Shown here: positions 36,770 to 49,530 of the stretch, in pieces
Position numbering within the stretch: the stretch's first letter is position 1
Layout: each line of letters starts with the position of its first letter
NCBI RefSeq assembly: GCF_021462225.1
Contig: NC_061811.1
Coordinates: 2,319,663-2,383,662, forward strand
Source of the DNA: Girardinichthys multiradiatus
Taxonomy: Eukaryota > Chordata > Actinopteri > Cyprinodontiformes > Goodeidae
DNA length: 64,000 nt
Reading direction: 5' to 3'
Position numbers and translations under genes: made by a program
Notes under the pieces: generated by a model
Told to the model about the DNA's origin: nothing
The model's database searches: none
What the model saw: the letters and a program-made list of their open reading frames with translations, nothing else

Positions 36770-39030
36770 TTAGACTCCCTACCTGAGTCTTTATAGTGCA
36801 GCTGGTCCTGCTTTTTTAGTTGTGTGCTGTAACTCTTGAGTCATTTTCTGTCAGGTGGTATTCAGCTCTTGTCCTGCAGGCTTTCTTAAATTTTCCATAT
36901 CTCTGTTTTGCCAGCTCTCGCAGTGCTTTGATCATTAGGTTGTTCATGGTGTTTGAAGTTGGGATTTCTTAATTGGATTTTCTTTTTGCTTTTGACCTGC
37001 AAGGTGAGCATTTACATATTATCACATCTGAAGTTACATCTCCTCCCTTTGTGGAAAAGGTATACGGGGTCCAATTTTCTGGAGTTCTTTGCTCTAACTT
37101 TGGCTGTACTTTGGGTCTGTTTTCCTGTTGGTCAGTATTTCTTTGAATGTACGTTAATGTCACCCCATTGGATAAAAATTTAATCATTTCCTTTTAACTG
37201 ACTGCTGTTCAGCATATTAACATTAAATATCTTAGAAATATTCTGACAACATACCTCTTCAAAACTGTGGTCTGTTTGCTTTGTACATTACAAGGTAAAG
37301 TCATTCTTGCCCAGATTTTCTAGAGTTTTTTTGAGGGGTTCAATGTTCTTAACAAGCACAATGTCAAACATGGTCAATGACTGATACTCTTGACACTGTA
37401 AGCAACTAAAAAAGTAGAGGCTTCCAGTAGTGCTGATCATTGCTTTGATTGTCTGATCATTTGAGGAGCATGTTTGGAACGATGTTCAGTCTGAAATAAT
37501 TGGATGGTGAGATAAAATCCGCTCTGTGATACCAGGATCAGTGATCATAGAGGTAGATGTACAAGTCCTGAGTTTCGTAATATATGTATCTTCAATCCAG
37601 CCCTTTAAAAGAAAATCTTTTTAGAGATTATCTGAACATAACTGAAATATAGCTCCTCCACCGCTGTTTGATGTGAAATTTTGCGTTTCTTTTAAAGATA
37701 TTTTTTTCCACTTTCTCAAAACCTGTCAAAACCATTTTACAAGATTTGTTTTTGGTCCATTTTGACATGATATCATGTCAAAATGGACCAAAAGCTCTTA
37801 GGAATAGTTGCAAAACTCTGCATCTATGCAATAGAAAAGTAAGGCAGCTCTGAAGGCTAAAAAGGGTCCGACCCAGTATTAGCAAGGGGCACTTAAGGGC
37901 CCCTTGAGTAACATTCATTAATATATTACTGTACATTAAAAAAATCTGTTTTAACAGTGTTGCAATAATCCTGAGAGCTTAATTAAAAGCCAACTGGACT
38001 TTTCTTAGATCTTGAAGGCTTTCCACCTCTCATTCAAACTGAAGAAGCCTTTTTTAGCATATACTATTGTCATGTCTTGATGACTGAATATCTTTTTCCT
38101 CACAAACACATTCAGTCGCACTGAGAAGAACAAAACTTACACCCTAAATTTACTTTGAATATTGCAAAAAAGTATACATTAATTCCACAGTCAAAACACA
38201 TAAATCACAACCAGGTAATGTGTAATTGTTTTTCACCTCCCTCAGCAGGATAATTGAAGTCAGTCGATAGCTTTCAGTTTGTTAGCTTTTATAATCTGTT
38301 TAACTGTGTGGAAATCAGCAGCAAACTTTGATTAGTTTACTTGTTTTAAAGCAGTAATTTCTCTTCTGCACAAATCAAGCCTAAAATCAGACAGACGTGT
38401 AGCATGCAGTTCATTAGAAACCAAACTATAATCTTGGAATGTTATTTTCTGGAACCGAAACAAGAAAATAGCAGACAAGGAAATTAAATATTCAGAGAAC
38501 AAGAACCCTGCGTCTCTAAATCTGTGATTATTCAGAAAAAATACCTAAAAAACTTGAAATTTATTTACTACATTGAAGCTTTGCGTTGGAAATACTATAC
38601 TATAGAATAAAGTTGTTGTGCAGCAAAACCTGCACATTGAATTTGTAGACTTTTTTAATTTAAGATATTTTATTAACATTTTAAACACATGGAAAATATT
38701 CACAGCCCTTTTTCTTTAATTCATTATATCCACAATGCAACCGTTATTTTACACCCACCTCAGTCTTCCAACCATTTTGCAGAAACAAGACATTTAACAA
38801 TACTTCATTTCGTAATATGGATTAATACTGTTGCAAGGAATATCATGCTATTATTACAAATGGCCCTAAAACACAGAAGACCCACTCTCAAACCAGACTA
38901 ATGATTCTGATTCTGCTTTGTAACATAGACTAATGAAGGTTCAGCTCATTAAATTTAGAAAAGCTGCAAAAACCAGCAGCAATTTTACAAACCTTGGACA
39001 ATATTCAAGCATGGAAATGTTGCTGTCAAT
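36770..39030. other. AT-rich DNA with long palindrome
   Basis: No gene recognised. The 44-bp palindrome at 37750-37793 is listed separately. Confidence 0.4.
37750..37793. repeat. perfect 44-bp palindrome
   Basis: 22-bp arms with no spacer, TTTTGGTCCATTTTGACATG plus AT and its exact reverse complement, centred on GATATC. Confidence 0.95.
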
Positions 39031-40442
39031 GTTACTCTCAGTGCAGCAAACTTACTCCAAAAGTTCAGTGAGGATCTCTGAATGATCCAATGTTGTCCTA
39101 AATGACTGATGATGATAAATAGAATCCACCTGTGTGTAATCAAGTCTCCGCATAAATGCACCTGCTCTGTAATAGTCTCAGGGTTCTGTTCAAAGTACAG
39201 AGAGCATCATGAAGACCAAGGAACACACCAGGCAGGTCTGAGATACTGTGGTGGAGAAGTTTAAAGGCGGATTTGGGTACAAAAAGATTTCCCAAGCTTT
39301 AAACATCCCAAGGAGAACTGTGCAAGCAATCATATTGAAATGGAAGGAGTATCAGACCACTGCAAATCTACCAAGACCCGGCCGTCCCTCTAAACTTTCA
39401 TCTCAAACGAGGAGAAGACTGATCAGAGATGCAGCCAAGAGGCCCATGATCACTCTGGATGAACTGCAGAGATCTACAGCTGAGGTGGGAGAGTCTGTCC
39501 ATAGGACAACAATTAGTCGTACACTGCACAAATCTGGCCTTTATGGAAGAGTGGCAAGAAGAAAGCCATTTCTCAAAGATATCCATAAAAAGTCTAATTT
39601 AAAGTTTGCCACAAGCCACCTGGGAGACACACCAAACATGTGGAAGAAGGTGCTCTGGTCAGATGAAACCAAAATTAAACTGTTTGGCCACAATGCAAAA
39701 TGATATGTTTGGTGTAAAAGCAACACAGCTCATCACCCTGAACACACCATCCCCACTGTCAAACATGGTGGTGGCAGTATCATGGTTTGGGCCTGCTTTT
39801 CATCAGCAGGGACAGGGAAGATGGTCAAAATTGATGGGAAGATGGATGGGGCCAAATACAGAACCATTCTGGAAGAAAACCTGTTGGAGTCTGCAAGAGA
39901 CCTGAGACTGGGACGGAGATTTATCTTCCAACAAGACAATGATCCAAAACATAAAGCCATATCTACAATGGAATGGTTCACAAATAAACGTATCCAGGTG
40001 TTGGAATGGCCAAGTCAAAGTCCAGACCTAAATCCAATCGAGAATCTGTGGAAAGAGCTGAAGACTGCTGTTCACGAACGCTCTCCATCCAACCTCACTG
40101 AGCTCCAGCTGCTTTGCAAGAATGGGCAAGAATTTCAGTCTCTCGATGGGAAAACTGATAGAGACAAACCCCAAGAGACTTGCAGCTGTAATTGCTGCAA
40201 AGGGTGGCGCTACAAAGTATTAAGGCAAGGGGGCCGAATAATATTGCACGCCCCACTTTTCAGTTTTTTATTTGTTAAACAAGTTTGACACATCCAATAA
40301 ATTTTATTCCACTTCACGATTATGTCCAACTTGTTGTTTATTCTTCACACAAAATTAGAATTTTATATTTTTATGTTTGAAGCCTGAAATGTGGCAAGAG
40401 GTTGACCAGTTAAAGGGGGCCGAGTACTTTCACAAGGCACTG
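39031..40442 (+). mobile_element. Tc1 element, left-truncated
   Basis: The right end reads CTTTCACAAGGCACTG followed by TA (40443-40444). The left end starts within the subterminal 5' region and lacks its TIR. The transposase on the plus strand is almost complete but inactivated. It is the best preserved representative here of the family whose pieces lie at 6.9, 12.2 and 26.3 kb. Confidence 0.85.
39210..40240 (+). pseudogene. Tc1 transposase with stops and frameshift
   Basis: ATG at 39210 opens MKTKEHTRQV, then a TGA (near 39239) where CGA is expected, a typical CpG decay. From 39248 the frame continues: helix-turn-helix (KKISQALNIPRRTVQAIILKWK), LPRPGRPSK, second HTH, and first catalytic Asp in VLWSDETKIK. 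A second stop lies at 39701-39703. The same frame resumes with MVWACFSSAG, second Asp in FIFQQDNDPKHK and Glu in [15 protein letters not shown] frameshift near 40120 scrambles the last ~40 residues. All DDE residues are preserved, but the gene is broken three times. Confidence 0.88.
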
Positions 40443-40848
40443 TAGATAATAAATTAAATACATAAAGAAAGAATTTAGTGTGGTTATGTTTCTAGAAGTG
40501 TGTACCAGACATGATTGAAACGAATTTATGAATACACTGAGCATCTGACTAAAAGAAGCTCTGGAAAATCTACATTAGAACAGACATCAGGACCAACAGT
40601 AAGGGAACAATTAACAAGAACAGGAAATTCTACATCAGACACTGGAAATCTGGAAGCGGAAGAACAAAGGAGTTCATAGCTGAAGTACTTAAACACAGAA
40701 GTTGGCCTTTTGTACAGTTGAATCATCTTTAGTGCATGAAGCATTTATAGATGCAGCATGAGGTTCATTAGCAGCTAAAGTTTGACAGCTCTGACACAGT
40801 CTGCTTTGTTCTGGAATAATAAGGCTGGGAAAAACACACACACACACA

Positions 40849-40879
<31 letters not shown>

Positions 40880-41092
40880 TGCACCAATACAATGTAGCAA
40901 AAGCCAACATAATCTGAATTCAGGACAAGAATATGTTTCTACTAAAAATAAGATTAATAAATACAATAAAGAACATTAGTTTTTAAAATCATGTGACATT
41001 CGTGGACATTGTTGTTGTATCACATTTCTGTTTCCTTTGACACTAAAGAGAAGGACCTAATCCTAATAAAGATAGTTAGCCCGGTTTTCTAA
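40443..41092. other. AT-rich DNA with (CA)n
   Basis: No gene. A (CA)n microsatellite lies at 40834-40879. Confidence 0.5.
40834..40879. repeat. (CA)n microsatellite
   Basis: About 22 CA units with one CATA interruption. Confidence 0.97.
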
Positions 41093-41300
41093 TACAGGGG
41101 ATCTCAAACTTTTTTATGCCACAGCCCCCCAAAGAGCATTAGCTGTTTGCAAACTCACAGACGATGCAAAAAATCATGTAAAGAAACATCAACTTTTGAA
41201 AATGTCTTTTAGTAACTATTCAATAATCAACACATTTATCGCCACAGAAAAACCCGGTCACAATTCATTTTCAGTTTATTGGCAGAGCCCTTCTAAAATG
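41093..41300 (+). mobile_element. possible hAT element end
   Basis: CAGGGGATCTCAAACTTTTT, then GCCACAGCCCCCCAAA. This resembles the terminal sequence common to hAT (Charlie-type) elements. No matching opposite end or 8-bp duplication was found. Confidence 0.35.
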
Positions 41301-42400
41301 TCTTGCTTATTTCAAAGAGTCCATGATGTCATGCACTCCTAAGAGGTTCCCCGGGACTTTGGAGGAGAAATAGGCTTACAGCATCACAGATCTTACAGCA
41401 TACATAACAGTTTCCACAAGTTTACATTTGTAATGGTAGGACTATTATGTATTCCGGGCACACATCATTGTTATTATTGTTGAGACATACCCTTGATTTG
41501 TCCTTTTGTATTTCTGACCTATTTTTTACTGTTTTTGTTTTCTGAAGGTTTCCTTATTACACCGTTTGTTTCCAGCAGCCTATAAATAGGCTGGACTTTA
41601 GATGCTTTGTCTGTCCCTTTCTCGAACTCTTGCTCGCGTTCTCTCTCTTTCACTGCTGGAGTGCGCCTCGAGTGCATGCATCTAGCTGGTTGTCAATGCT
41701 GCAGGCAGCAGCAGCGGCCTGCCATGGGTTAGCTGTTTTTTGTAGTCTTAGACTTTTGGTCTTTTGCGCGTTAGAAGGACAGAAAAGACATGCCAGGCTC
41801 CAGGGGCCAGTGTCTGGCAACCTTTAGATGCATCCCTGGTCCAATGCATTTCAATCAAACTGATGATTTATCTCCTTAGTTTGCAATCAAGTTCTACAGG
41901 GTTCTGATAATCACCTGACTATTTGATTCAGGTGTGGTAAAGCAAGGACACATTTAAAAGTCACTGGACAATTGTCCACAAAAACTTAAGTTTTAGACCC
42001 CTTGTCTTATGGGTGATGTGATTTCATTATCTTCAAAAAATACCTTCTGCTAAAATCCAACTTGGCCTGTTTAATCTGTGTTAATGGCAATAACTAATGT
42101 GGGTTGTGCTCAAATCGGTCATGGTTCCAGTATGTCCCCATGCCTTCTCAGTACATTCAGAACATAACCTGAGATGAGAAAAATAAATCTACATCCTGGC
42201 TGTGAAATAGGCTCAAAATGTGACTTCTGTGCATTTTTTTGACTGTGAACAGTGTCCTACTCTTCCCTCCTTTCTGTCAATTTTAAAAGAAGTAAGACGT
42301 CTATAAAAGTTCACGTCTGCAAGTGTTGTTTTTCAATGGAAGCATCTACAGGTGACACAAAGGTGATGGCGAAGAGCTGAAAGAACGAAGCAGAAGAAAA
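41301..42400. other. single-copy DNA with TATA palindrome
   Basis: No gene recognised. CAGCCTATAAATAGGCTG at 41576-41593 combines a TATA-like box with 8-bp inverted arms. Confidence 0.35.
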
Positions 42401-42404
42401 TCAT

Positions 42405-42990
42405 ACAATAGAGCTGGTCATTATAGGGTGACATTGTTTCAGGAATCCTACGGGAATCCCGTGGGACAGGAGACGGCATTAGTAGATATCACGTGATTGG
42501 GACGTTACAGGATAAAACATGAACTGGAGCAGACGGGAGCGGGAGCTAAGCAATAGGAGGGAAAATAAACTAGGATCAATTGTTTTTGGAAATGTAAAAC
42601 TGAGACTTTGTTATAAACTTTAAGGAAAAAAAACTTGGATCGACACCGCCATTGTGTAGTTTTTTCCAAGAAGCCTATACTATAATGCGAGTCAAACGAA
42701 CTACACAACCCACAAGCCAACAGTGCTTCTGATCGACTTTTTTCCACCTGCGTTCATAATGGAGGGAGCAAACGCAGGTGGAGAACTGAACATGGTAAAA
42801 TCGGATTTGCAACGTGCAGTCAGAAGTAAGGACTTATCTATTAAACTCGTAGAACTGATAGGAAAGTCGCAAATATTACCGAACTTCAGGAGAGTTGAAT
42901 GTAGCCGTTTTAATACACACTATGTTGCTTGTAAAATGTGTTTAGTCGTAATCAAGTTCAACAGCGATTAAGGCACACTTGTTAGGATAA
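42405..42990 (+). mobile_element. hAT remnant with BED-finger exon
   Basis: The upstream part (GTGACATTGTTTCAGG, ATCACGTGATTGGGAC) resembles the 5' region of a fish hAT family. The coding piece is given separately. No catalytic (hAT C-terminal) domain follows. Confidence 0.45.
42759..42971 (+). pseudogene. partial BED zinc-finger protein (hAT)
   Basis: 70 codons from ATG at 42759. Residues ~40-70 resemble the start of a BED-type zinc finger: an aromatic/basic block (PNFRRVEC), then HYVACKMCLVVIKFNSD with the first C..C pair and the conserved following strand. The second half of the finger (H...H) is missing because a stop follows. In hAT elements this domain precedes the transposase core and binds subterminal repeats. 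Here it is truncated, so either a decayed first exon or a splice remnant. Identification is moderate. Confidence 0.42.
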
Positions 42991-45249
42991 TTCTGGATTA
43001 AATCAGCCCTGCATCTCTTCATTCGTCAAACCAAATGTACCATCATGTGTCAAGTCTCATCTGACCAACAAAACTGCTGCATTAACAGATTACGTGACAA
43101 ACTGAAATTTGGGTTTTTATTAGCTGTGAGACATACATTTATTTTGGAGAGAACAAAGTGATTGGGGAAGTACTGACAAAAATAACGTGGGCTTTTAAAG
43201 CAGCTGCAGGGAATGTGTGAACTGTGAAATCTAGTTCTTCTAATTCATGTTGGTTGCTCACAGACATCCACTGTTGGCCCATTCCTGGGCTCCAAACTGC
43301 CCTCAACACCCAGTGGCTGCAGAACTGCTCCTCATAATTTTTACTTATGGTCTGGCGTCATCTTGGCGTTTTGCTTTAGTGCCACAACAAAAGTCAGTAA
43401 TTAGATCAGTAAAAAACACACTTTTAGGATTTGTAGTTTACTTTAATAAACTTTACCTTAATAAAGTTGAAAAAAAAAAGACTTAAGGATTCTTGATTGT
43501 GACTGTCGGTTTTCCACCTAAAGAAGTGAAAACAGGCACCTGTTTCTGTTGCAACAAAGTTTGGTGACAATTGGTTGCTGCTGTATTGCAGTTTTGTAGA
43601 TATATTACAGTTGCAATGGGAAAATCTGCACACCATTTAGGATTACACTGGGCCTTCACTTGTGATAAGTAAAGAAGAAACAGTCTGCATCTATAATTGG
43701 AAAGAACTTGCACTAAATTCAGTTTAGCTGTGCATGATCTGCTTTAAACTCCAAGTACAAACATGATAGCATCATGGAAGCATGATAAAGATTCCACAGA
43801 AATATTGGCATAGGCTTAGTGTGTCTCCACTACACTTCAGAGAAGAAGAAAGTTGGAGCTATAGAGTGGAGGCAGTGTGTGGGAGAAGAAGAACAGCATG
43901 AAGTGAGTCAGCTGAGGATTGTTGTGTTGTAACAGAGCCAAGGCATACTGAATCAAATTATAAAACCCTCTTTTGGACTATGTTCACAGATTCATGTGCC
44001 TTTATTTGATTGTATTTCATCCATGATTCCAATGTTTATATTTAATCTTCCTGGCCTTAATCAAAGCTGGTCATCATACTCTACTGTATGATTTTCTTTT
44101 CAAAGTTTAGTGTTCTAAAGCTAAAAAAAACAAAACAAACAAACACTATCTGGAATTACTATTAAGACAGATGGAAAATGTGGAGCTGTTGTATTTGTAA
44201 CCCTTGTTATAACACTACACTTGGTCTCTCAACAAAGTAGAGCTGTCTTTGTACCACTGCTACTGGTATTATGCATTAAATCAGCTGACATAACCTTGCT
44301 AAACTCACACAGCCTTGTTGTCTTACAGTACCTGACCTAAGGTCATGACTCTTTGCTTTAAGGCTACTATTACTACTACAAAACAGGACAGGTCCAGACT
44401 GCTCCAGTGAGATGCCTTGGCTTTTTGCGCAACCTGAGATTTTTGGTTTTTTTAATGCTGTCGTATTATTTTATTGATTTTAATGTTGTTTTTAACTTTG
44501 TTCTTATTGTCCTGTATGTTTTAAGTAGTTCTTAATTTTACATGTGCTACACATTGTTGCACCTGTGGTTGTTTTAAAGTGCTTTGAAAAAATAAAGTAA
44601 GTAAATAAACATAAACTTATACATTAGTTTTCTAAGTACAGCCTGCATAGTGCTCCTCCTATTCCTGCTGTCACAAACATTTACCTCCACTGACCCATCT
44701 CAGTCTATTCAGCAGTACTCTTGATGCATCATTAAAGGCAACCTGAATCAGATAATATTTAAGTAAAGTGTAATCACCTCTCAGATGACTACTGAAAGGT
44801 GCAATTAAGTATCTTCCTATTTACATATCCTGTAAGAACAACCTGAATCTGCTGTTGGTTCTTCCTCAACACTTTCCACACCATCTAAAATGATTTCAAT
44901 TCGGCAGCTGCAGCTACAGTAATTTCAACAGCAACTCACTGTATATGTGTCAATAAAAATGCTTTTAAGTGGGTTTTTTTCCCACCTACTGTTTCCTTAT
45001 ACTTGTCATCTTATCCATCTCTGCCTCTGTCTGAACTACTACTTACAAAAATAATGTATTCCTCTCAGAGTGCCAGCCTGAGAGCAATCGTACTAAAAGG
45101 ATATTTTCCACAATGAGAGTTATAGTGACTTTATGTCATGTTGGTTTGGTTTGAGACCCTCGTGCAGGCAACAATAACATACACTAAGGAGAAGTTAAGA
45201 CAGTTTATTGATGCAAGTTAATGAACGAATTGTTCTTCTGGACACAACC
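42991..45249. other. AT-rich DNA, no gene seen
   Basis: Short frames only. A LINE-tail-like motif (AAAGTGCTTTGAAAAAATAAAG then (TAAG)n) lies at about 44575-44610. Confidence 0.4.
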
Positions 45250-45578
45250 TGTCATGCCAGCTTGTGTCTGACTTCTTGAGTTTGTGTTTTTGTTTATTTA
45301 CCTGATCCAGTCCTTTGTTTTCTGTTTCCCTGCACCCCAAGCCCACACCTGTTCTGTGTTTTCCCCTGATTGTCTGGTCTCGTGTGTCATTGATTCCCCT
45401 GCTTTTCAGTTCTGTATTTAAGCCCGTTTGTTTACTTTGTTCCCACTGGTTTGTTGTGTATGCTTGCTACCATGTCTGTGTCCTGGCATGAGCATTAAAG
45501 ACTCTGCTTACCTGCAAACCTCGTGCTTCAGGAGTTCTTCTCTGCACAATGGTCCGACCACAAAACCTCATCATGACA
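45250..45578 (+). mobile_element. gypsy-type LTR
   Basis: Starts TGTCATGCC and ends CATCATGACA, i.e. TG..CA with a short terminal inverted repeat (TGTCATG/CATGACA). Contains a TATA-like TATTTAAG (45416) and an ATTAAA poly(A) signal (45496) in the expected order. About 250 bp of possible internal sequence follows, then a family A tail. No second LTR is seen, so it is a solo or fragmentary LTR. Confidence 0.75.
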
Positions 45579-45831
45579 GAAGGAACCAGCCAACAGGACC
45601 AAGCGAGAAGAATTGAGAGGGAGTTCAAAAGGCGTGAAATTCTCGTAAAACTATTTTCACACCTTGTGATCTCTCCCAGCTCTCCATGGAGGAGGTTGGA
45701 GGTTGCAGGCAACCTACAAGACTGGCTGGAGGCATGGCACTTCCTGCTCCTATTTCTGGTCCTGTTCTGGGAAGGTCCGAAGACGAGCTGCCTCCACCAC
45801 CTGGTCTGGTTCCTGAGCGGTTGCTGATTGC
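45579..45831 (+). pseudogene. possible LTR-element internal fragment
   Basis: Directly follows the LTR. Short open segments (MTEGTSQQDQARRIERE and LQDWLEAWHFLL in different frames) could be remnants of a gag start, as expected at this position. There is no diagnostic motif, so identification rests on position alone. Confidence 0.3.
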
Positions 45832-45947
45832 ACTATTCAATGGTTAGGACTAACTGGAATGTATGTACCTGACTGTTGTGAAGTGCCTTGAGACAACATG
45901 TGTTGTGAATTGGCGCTACATAAAGAAAACTGAATTGAATTGAATTA
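45832..45947 (+). repeat. family A tail
   Basis: CACTATTCAATGGTTAGGAC through GAATTGGCGCTACATAAAG and (CTGAATTGAATTGAATT), the same tail as at 36.7 kb. Confidence 0.75.
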
Positions 45948-48049
45948 GGACAAAATAGAAAGGTGTGAGACGAGCTCTGACATTATTGAACAGCAAAACT
46001 CTGCACATATATGGAATGAATTCACACAATTTCTTAAAATACAAAAATTTCTTAACAAAAATTTGTCAACTCAAAGTCAAACATATTTCAATCAACATAC
46101 TCTTTATTATGCTAAAACAATCCAACTAAACTACCAAGCAGAATTTAAGAATAGGGAAGACTAATGGGCTATGTACAATATAAACAAGCTGATTAAATAT
46201 GATTGAAAACCATGACTGAAGGAGTGATACAACATTACCATGTAATGTTATTTATGTTTGAGAACCAAGGATTATCTTGAAGAACCTGGGAGTTAAGTTA
46301 ATTTAGTCTTGGAACTTACTCAGGCAATAATCAGCATACCTTTAGACAACCATTCACAATGCAAGATCATAAAATATTATTTTAATAAAATAATATTTTA
46401 AATAATAATCCACTGAATAAAACCAACCTTCTGGATGACTAATTCTCAACAGGGTCTCATTGGCTGCCTTTATTATTAAAATAATATTTAAAGAAATATT
46501 ATTAAAGGAAATGGTAAACTATTTAAGGGAATATTTTGGAAAAGAGCCAAATCTTTCTGGAGAAAGGGGTTTAATGGTGTTTACTTATCAAATGAAGTTA
46601 TCAAATTTAGTAAAATGATGTTAGGGACACATTATTTACTGGATTGAAAACTAAACCTTTCTGGGTAAATATTATTTGGCAGCTAGCACGTGTCCTTAGC
46701 TGTTAGCAGTTGAAGCTAACAAAGGAGGCTGATAGCTTAGCACCAGAATCCAACACACCTTTAAAAATACCGTCAATAAAAGGGTTAAATGCATAAGTGC
46801 GGACGCCGCGTTATGATCAATCGTCTGTTTAAAATCACCCTTCAAGTAAAGTTTGTCATAACTTTAAAAACATACAAACAGAGACAATCTGAGCACGTGT
46901 GCTGCAGATATTCCAGCATCAAGATAGCTGAGGTCAACACAAACAAAACTTCATAAAATGAAAAACGTTTAGATCAATCTAAATCACTTTTATATTATTC
47001 TGCCCAAACACTTAACCTCATGAACTGTGGTGAGGAACGTTGTCCAAGGCGGCAAAGTTTGAAGAAACGTCCACAGGCTTTAAACGGTTAGCTACAGCTA
47101 ACCTCCTTAGCTGTGGGGAGTGGCGGCTGTTCTGTCGGCCGGCCAAACTGCACGTTACCGTAACCACGGTGATGCAGCTACTGTTGTCGTTCTCTCAGGC
47201 AGGGAAAACCGCTTCACTCTGTTTGTACAGACAGCGTCTCTACTGGGGACGTCTCTGGGACAGTTTGCTTCTGCAGGCCTCAGAGAGAAAGTAAGCAATG
47301 CTTATAACTTAATTTACCCCTTTTATGAATGAATACCAGATTCTTTCAACAGTAATTCATCAGTACTTAACTTAGCGCATATGATCGATGATCGTATGAC
47401 ACTGTAGTGGAATTTTCTTATCAAAGTGGGAGAGAAATTAACTAATTAAAAGAGAAAATCTGAACTTTGTCTTTATAAGTTTTATTCAAAGGCATTCAGC
47501 GTTTGAAGACCCCGTCACTGAGCTTGATCAGTGAAGCAGAGCCCCGATCAACATTTACACACAGTATTTAAACAGTATGTGGGTGTTACCTCAACTTAAA
47601 AGAGTGTGCTCTATGGCCCTAGACCCTCCTCGGGTCAGAGGTAACAAAGTTATCTACGAGCAGACCATCTGCTCTTCCTGAGACCCAACCCTCCAGGATG
47701 TGTTTTAACCATTAAACTTCTGATAATGGTTTTACAGACCAACTCCTCTAGGGTAACAAAACACAGAGGTCCGAGGGGAGAGAGGTAAGGGAAGTTCAGA
47801 GCATTAAAAATAATTTTCCACAACAACACCCTTGGATCCAGTTGAAGAGTTTATGTCAGAAGAGATCAGACCATTGGAAAGGTGGTGCTTTTATGCAGCC
47901 AGTGGCATTATGGGAAGTCTGCTGCTACAGTTTGCTTGGCTGTGCCGGAAGAAGGTTAATGTAATTTATTTTGAAAGTTCCAGAAAAGTTTGTACCGGAG
48001 TTTAATGTTTAAATCCATGGCTGTGGGTCCCAACAAACAGGTCCAAAAA
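45948..48049. other. mostly AT-rich DNA, no firm gene
   Basis: Nothing firmly identified. 47040-47292 is GC-richer, has an open frame and ends at a consensus-like donor (AAAGTAAGC), but no domain is recognised. Confidence 0.3.
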
Positions 48050-48265
48050 CTAGAATATAGTGAAAAAGTTTAGTTTTTTTCCAAATGAAATGCAAACTTT
48101 ACTTTCATCTAAAAAAAAGACTCTGGACCACTGAGCAACAGTCCAGGCTGTTTCAGGAGTAGCTTGACATGAGGAATGCAACATTTGTACTTTATGTGGA
48201 GTATTCGTCTGTGCATAGTGGCTTTGATGTGGTGACTCCAGCCTCAGTCCTCTCCTTGTGAAGCT
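48050..48265 (-). pseudogene. old Tc1 transposase fragment
   Basis: Degenerate similarity to 15970-16190 of copy B. The shared blocks include GACCACTGAGCAACAGTCCA, GTAGCTTGACATGAGGAATGC, and the CTGTGCATAGTGGCTTTGATG equivalent. Covers the part between the helix-turn-helix and the first catalytic Asp. No frame survives. Confidence 0.7.
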
Positions 48266-48269
48266 CTAG

Positions 48270-49530
48270 TATCTCTTCATTCTTGACCAATATTTCCACC
48301 TGACAAGTTTACTAATATCTCTTCAACTGCAAACATTATTTTACTTAAAATGAAAACACAGCATGTATTCATTTGGTAAAAACTGACAAGTTAATGCTTA
48401 AGTTTGTTTCAGATGATGTTACATTACCAGTGGACCATGAATTGCATGCTTACCTCTGCTTCCCATGTATTTTTCCTTTGCTAAAGCAAATCAATGAGAA
48501 GGACTTTACTGAGATTAATGACACCACCTGACTATGCATTTTGGACTGGGTAAACTTAAAGTGGCCACCTCCATCATTGTGTATGAGGGTATTTTGGCAA
48601 GGACACCAGCACAGACACCAGGGGACTTTAAGAATAATTATCTTTCCACCAGCTGTGGAACTGAGGCACACATGAAAAAGTAGACACCCTCCATAGATAT
48701 ACCTGAAATAATCACTCAGTTCTTAACATCTTATAATTCCTACAACTCCTCATCACACAAAATCCCCGCAAGAGAACTTTACTTATGCACATTTATATTT
48801 AAACGTCCCTGAGAGGCTCTTTGTGCAGCAGAGGCACGGAATCAGAGTGCAGACATGACTTTAGGGATGACTCTTTAACGGAGAGATTCAACCCAGGGAG
48901 GTAATAAGAACCATTTATCCTCATTGCCAGCACATTATAAAATCGCTTGCCCTAAGCATTTGAATGATTTGATGCATCTGCACTCTGGCTTACAGATCCT
49001 GACCTTCTGTGAATGTCTTGTGACAGAAATGCAGCTCAGAGACGATTCCCTGCATCGCTTTCAGAGTAGACAAGTAAAAACAGAGGAATTTGTATTTGTA
49101 ACATTATTGAATTCAAGTCAGTTTGCCAGTTACATAACTGTGCATTGACTATCATGGATTTGATTAGTAATTTGAAGGTTAGCAATTTACGTGACCATAT
49201 AGTGTATACCATTAGCCTATTTGAGACACCAGGATTATGTGGATTAAAAGACTACTGAATATAATAAATCCATAAACAATAATAAAAGAAAAAAAATAAA
49301 AGCAGAAAAAAGCAGCTGATTGTCCAATTGAGTAACCAGCTAATATCACCTTGTTAAGACCACCACTTAAAACGTTCCTGCACATGAAAAATAAATATAG
49401 TGGTTGTTTATGCTGCATTTTTCCTTAAGTCTAAGTATACAAAAACAAGAACCCAATCTTATAAATATAATTCCTGCAACAGACAATATCTTGTAAGAGA
49501 ATTTAAGTACACCCTTTCATCAAACTTTTT
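48270..49530. other. AT-rich DNA, no gene seen
   Basis: Nothing recognised. Confidence 0.4.

Noticed and set aside
47040..47330. Possible GC-richer exon ending at GTAAGC
   Set aside because: No acceptor, partner exon or recognised domain. Kept only as a remark.
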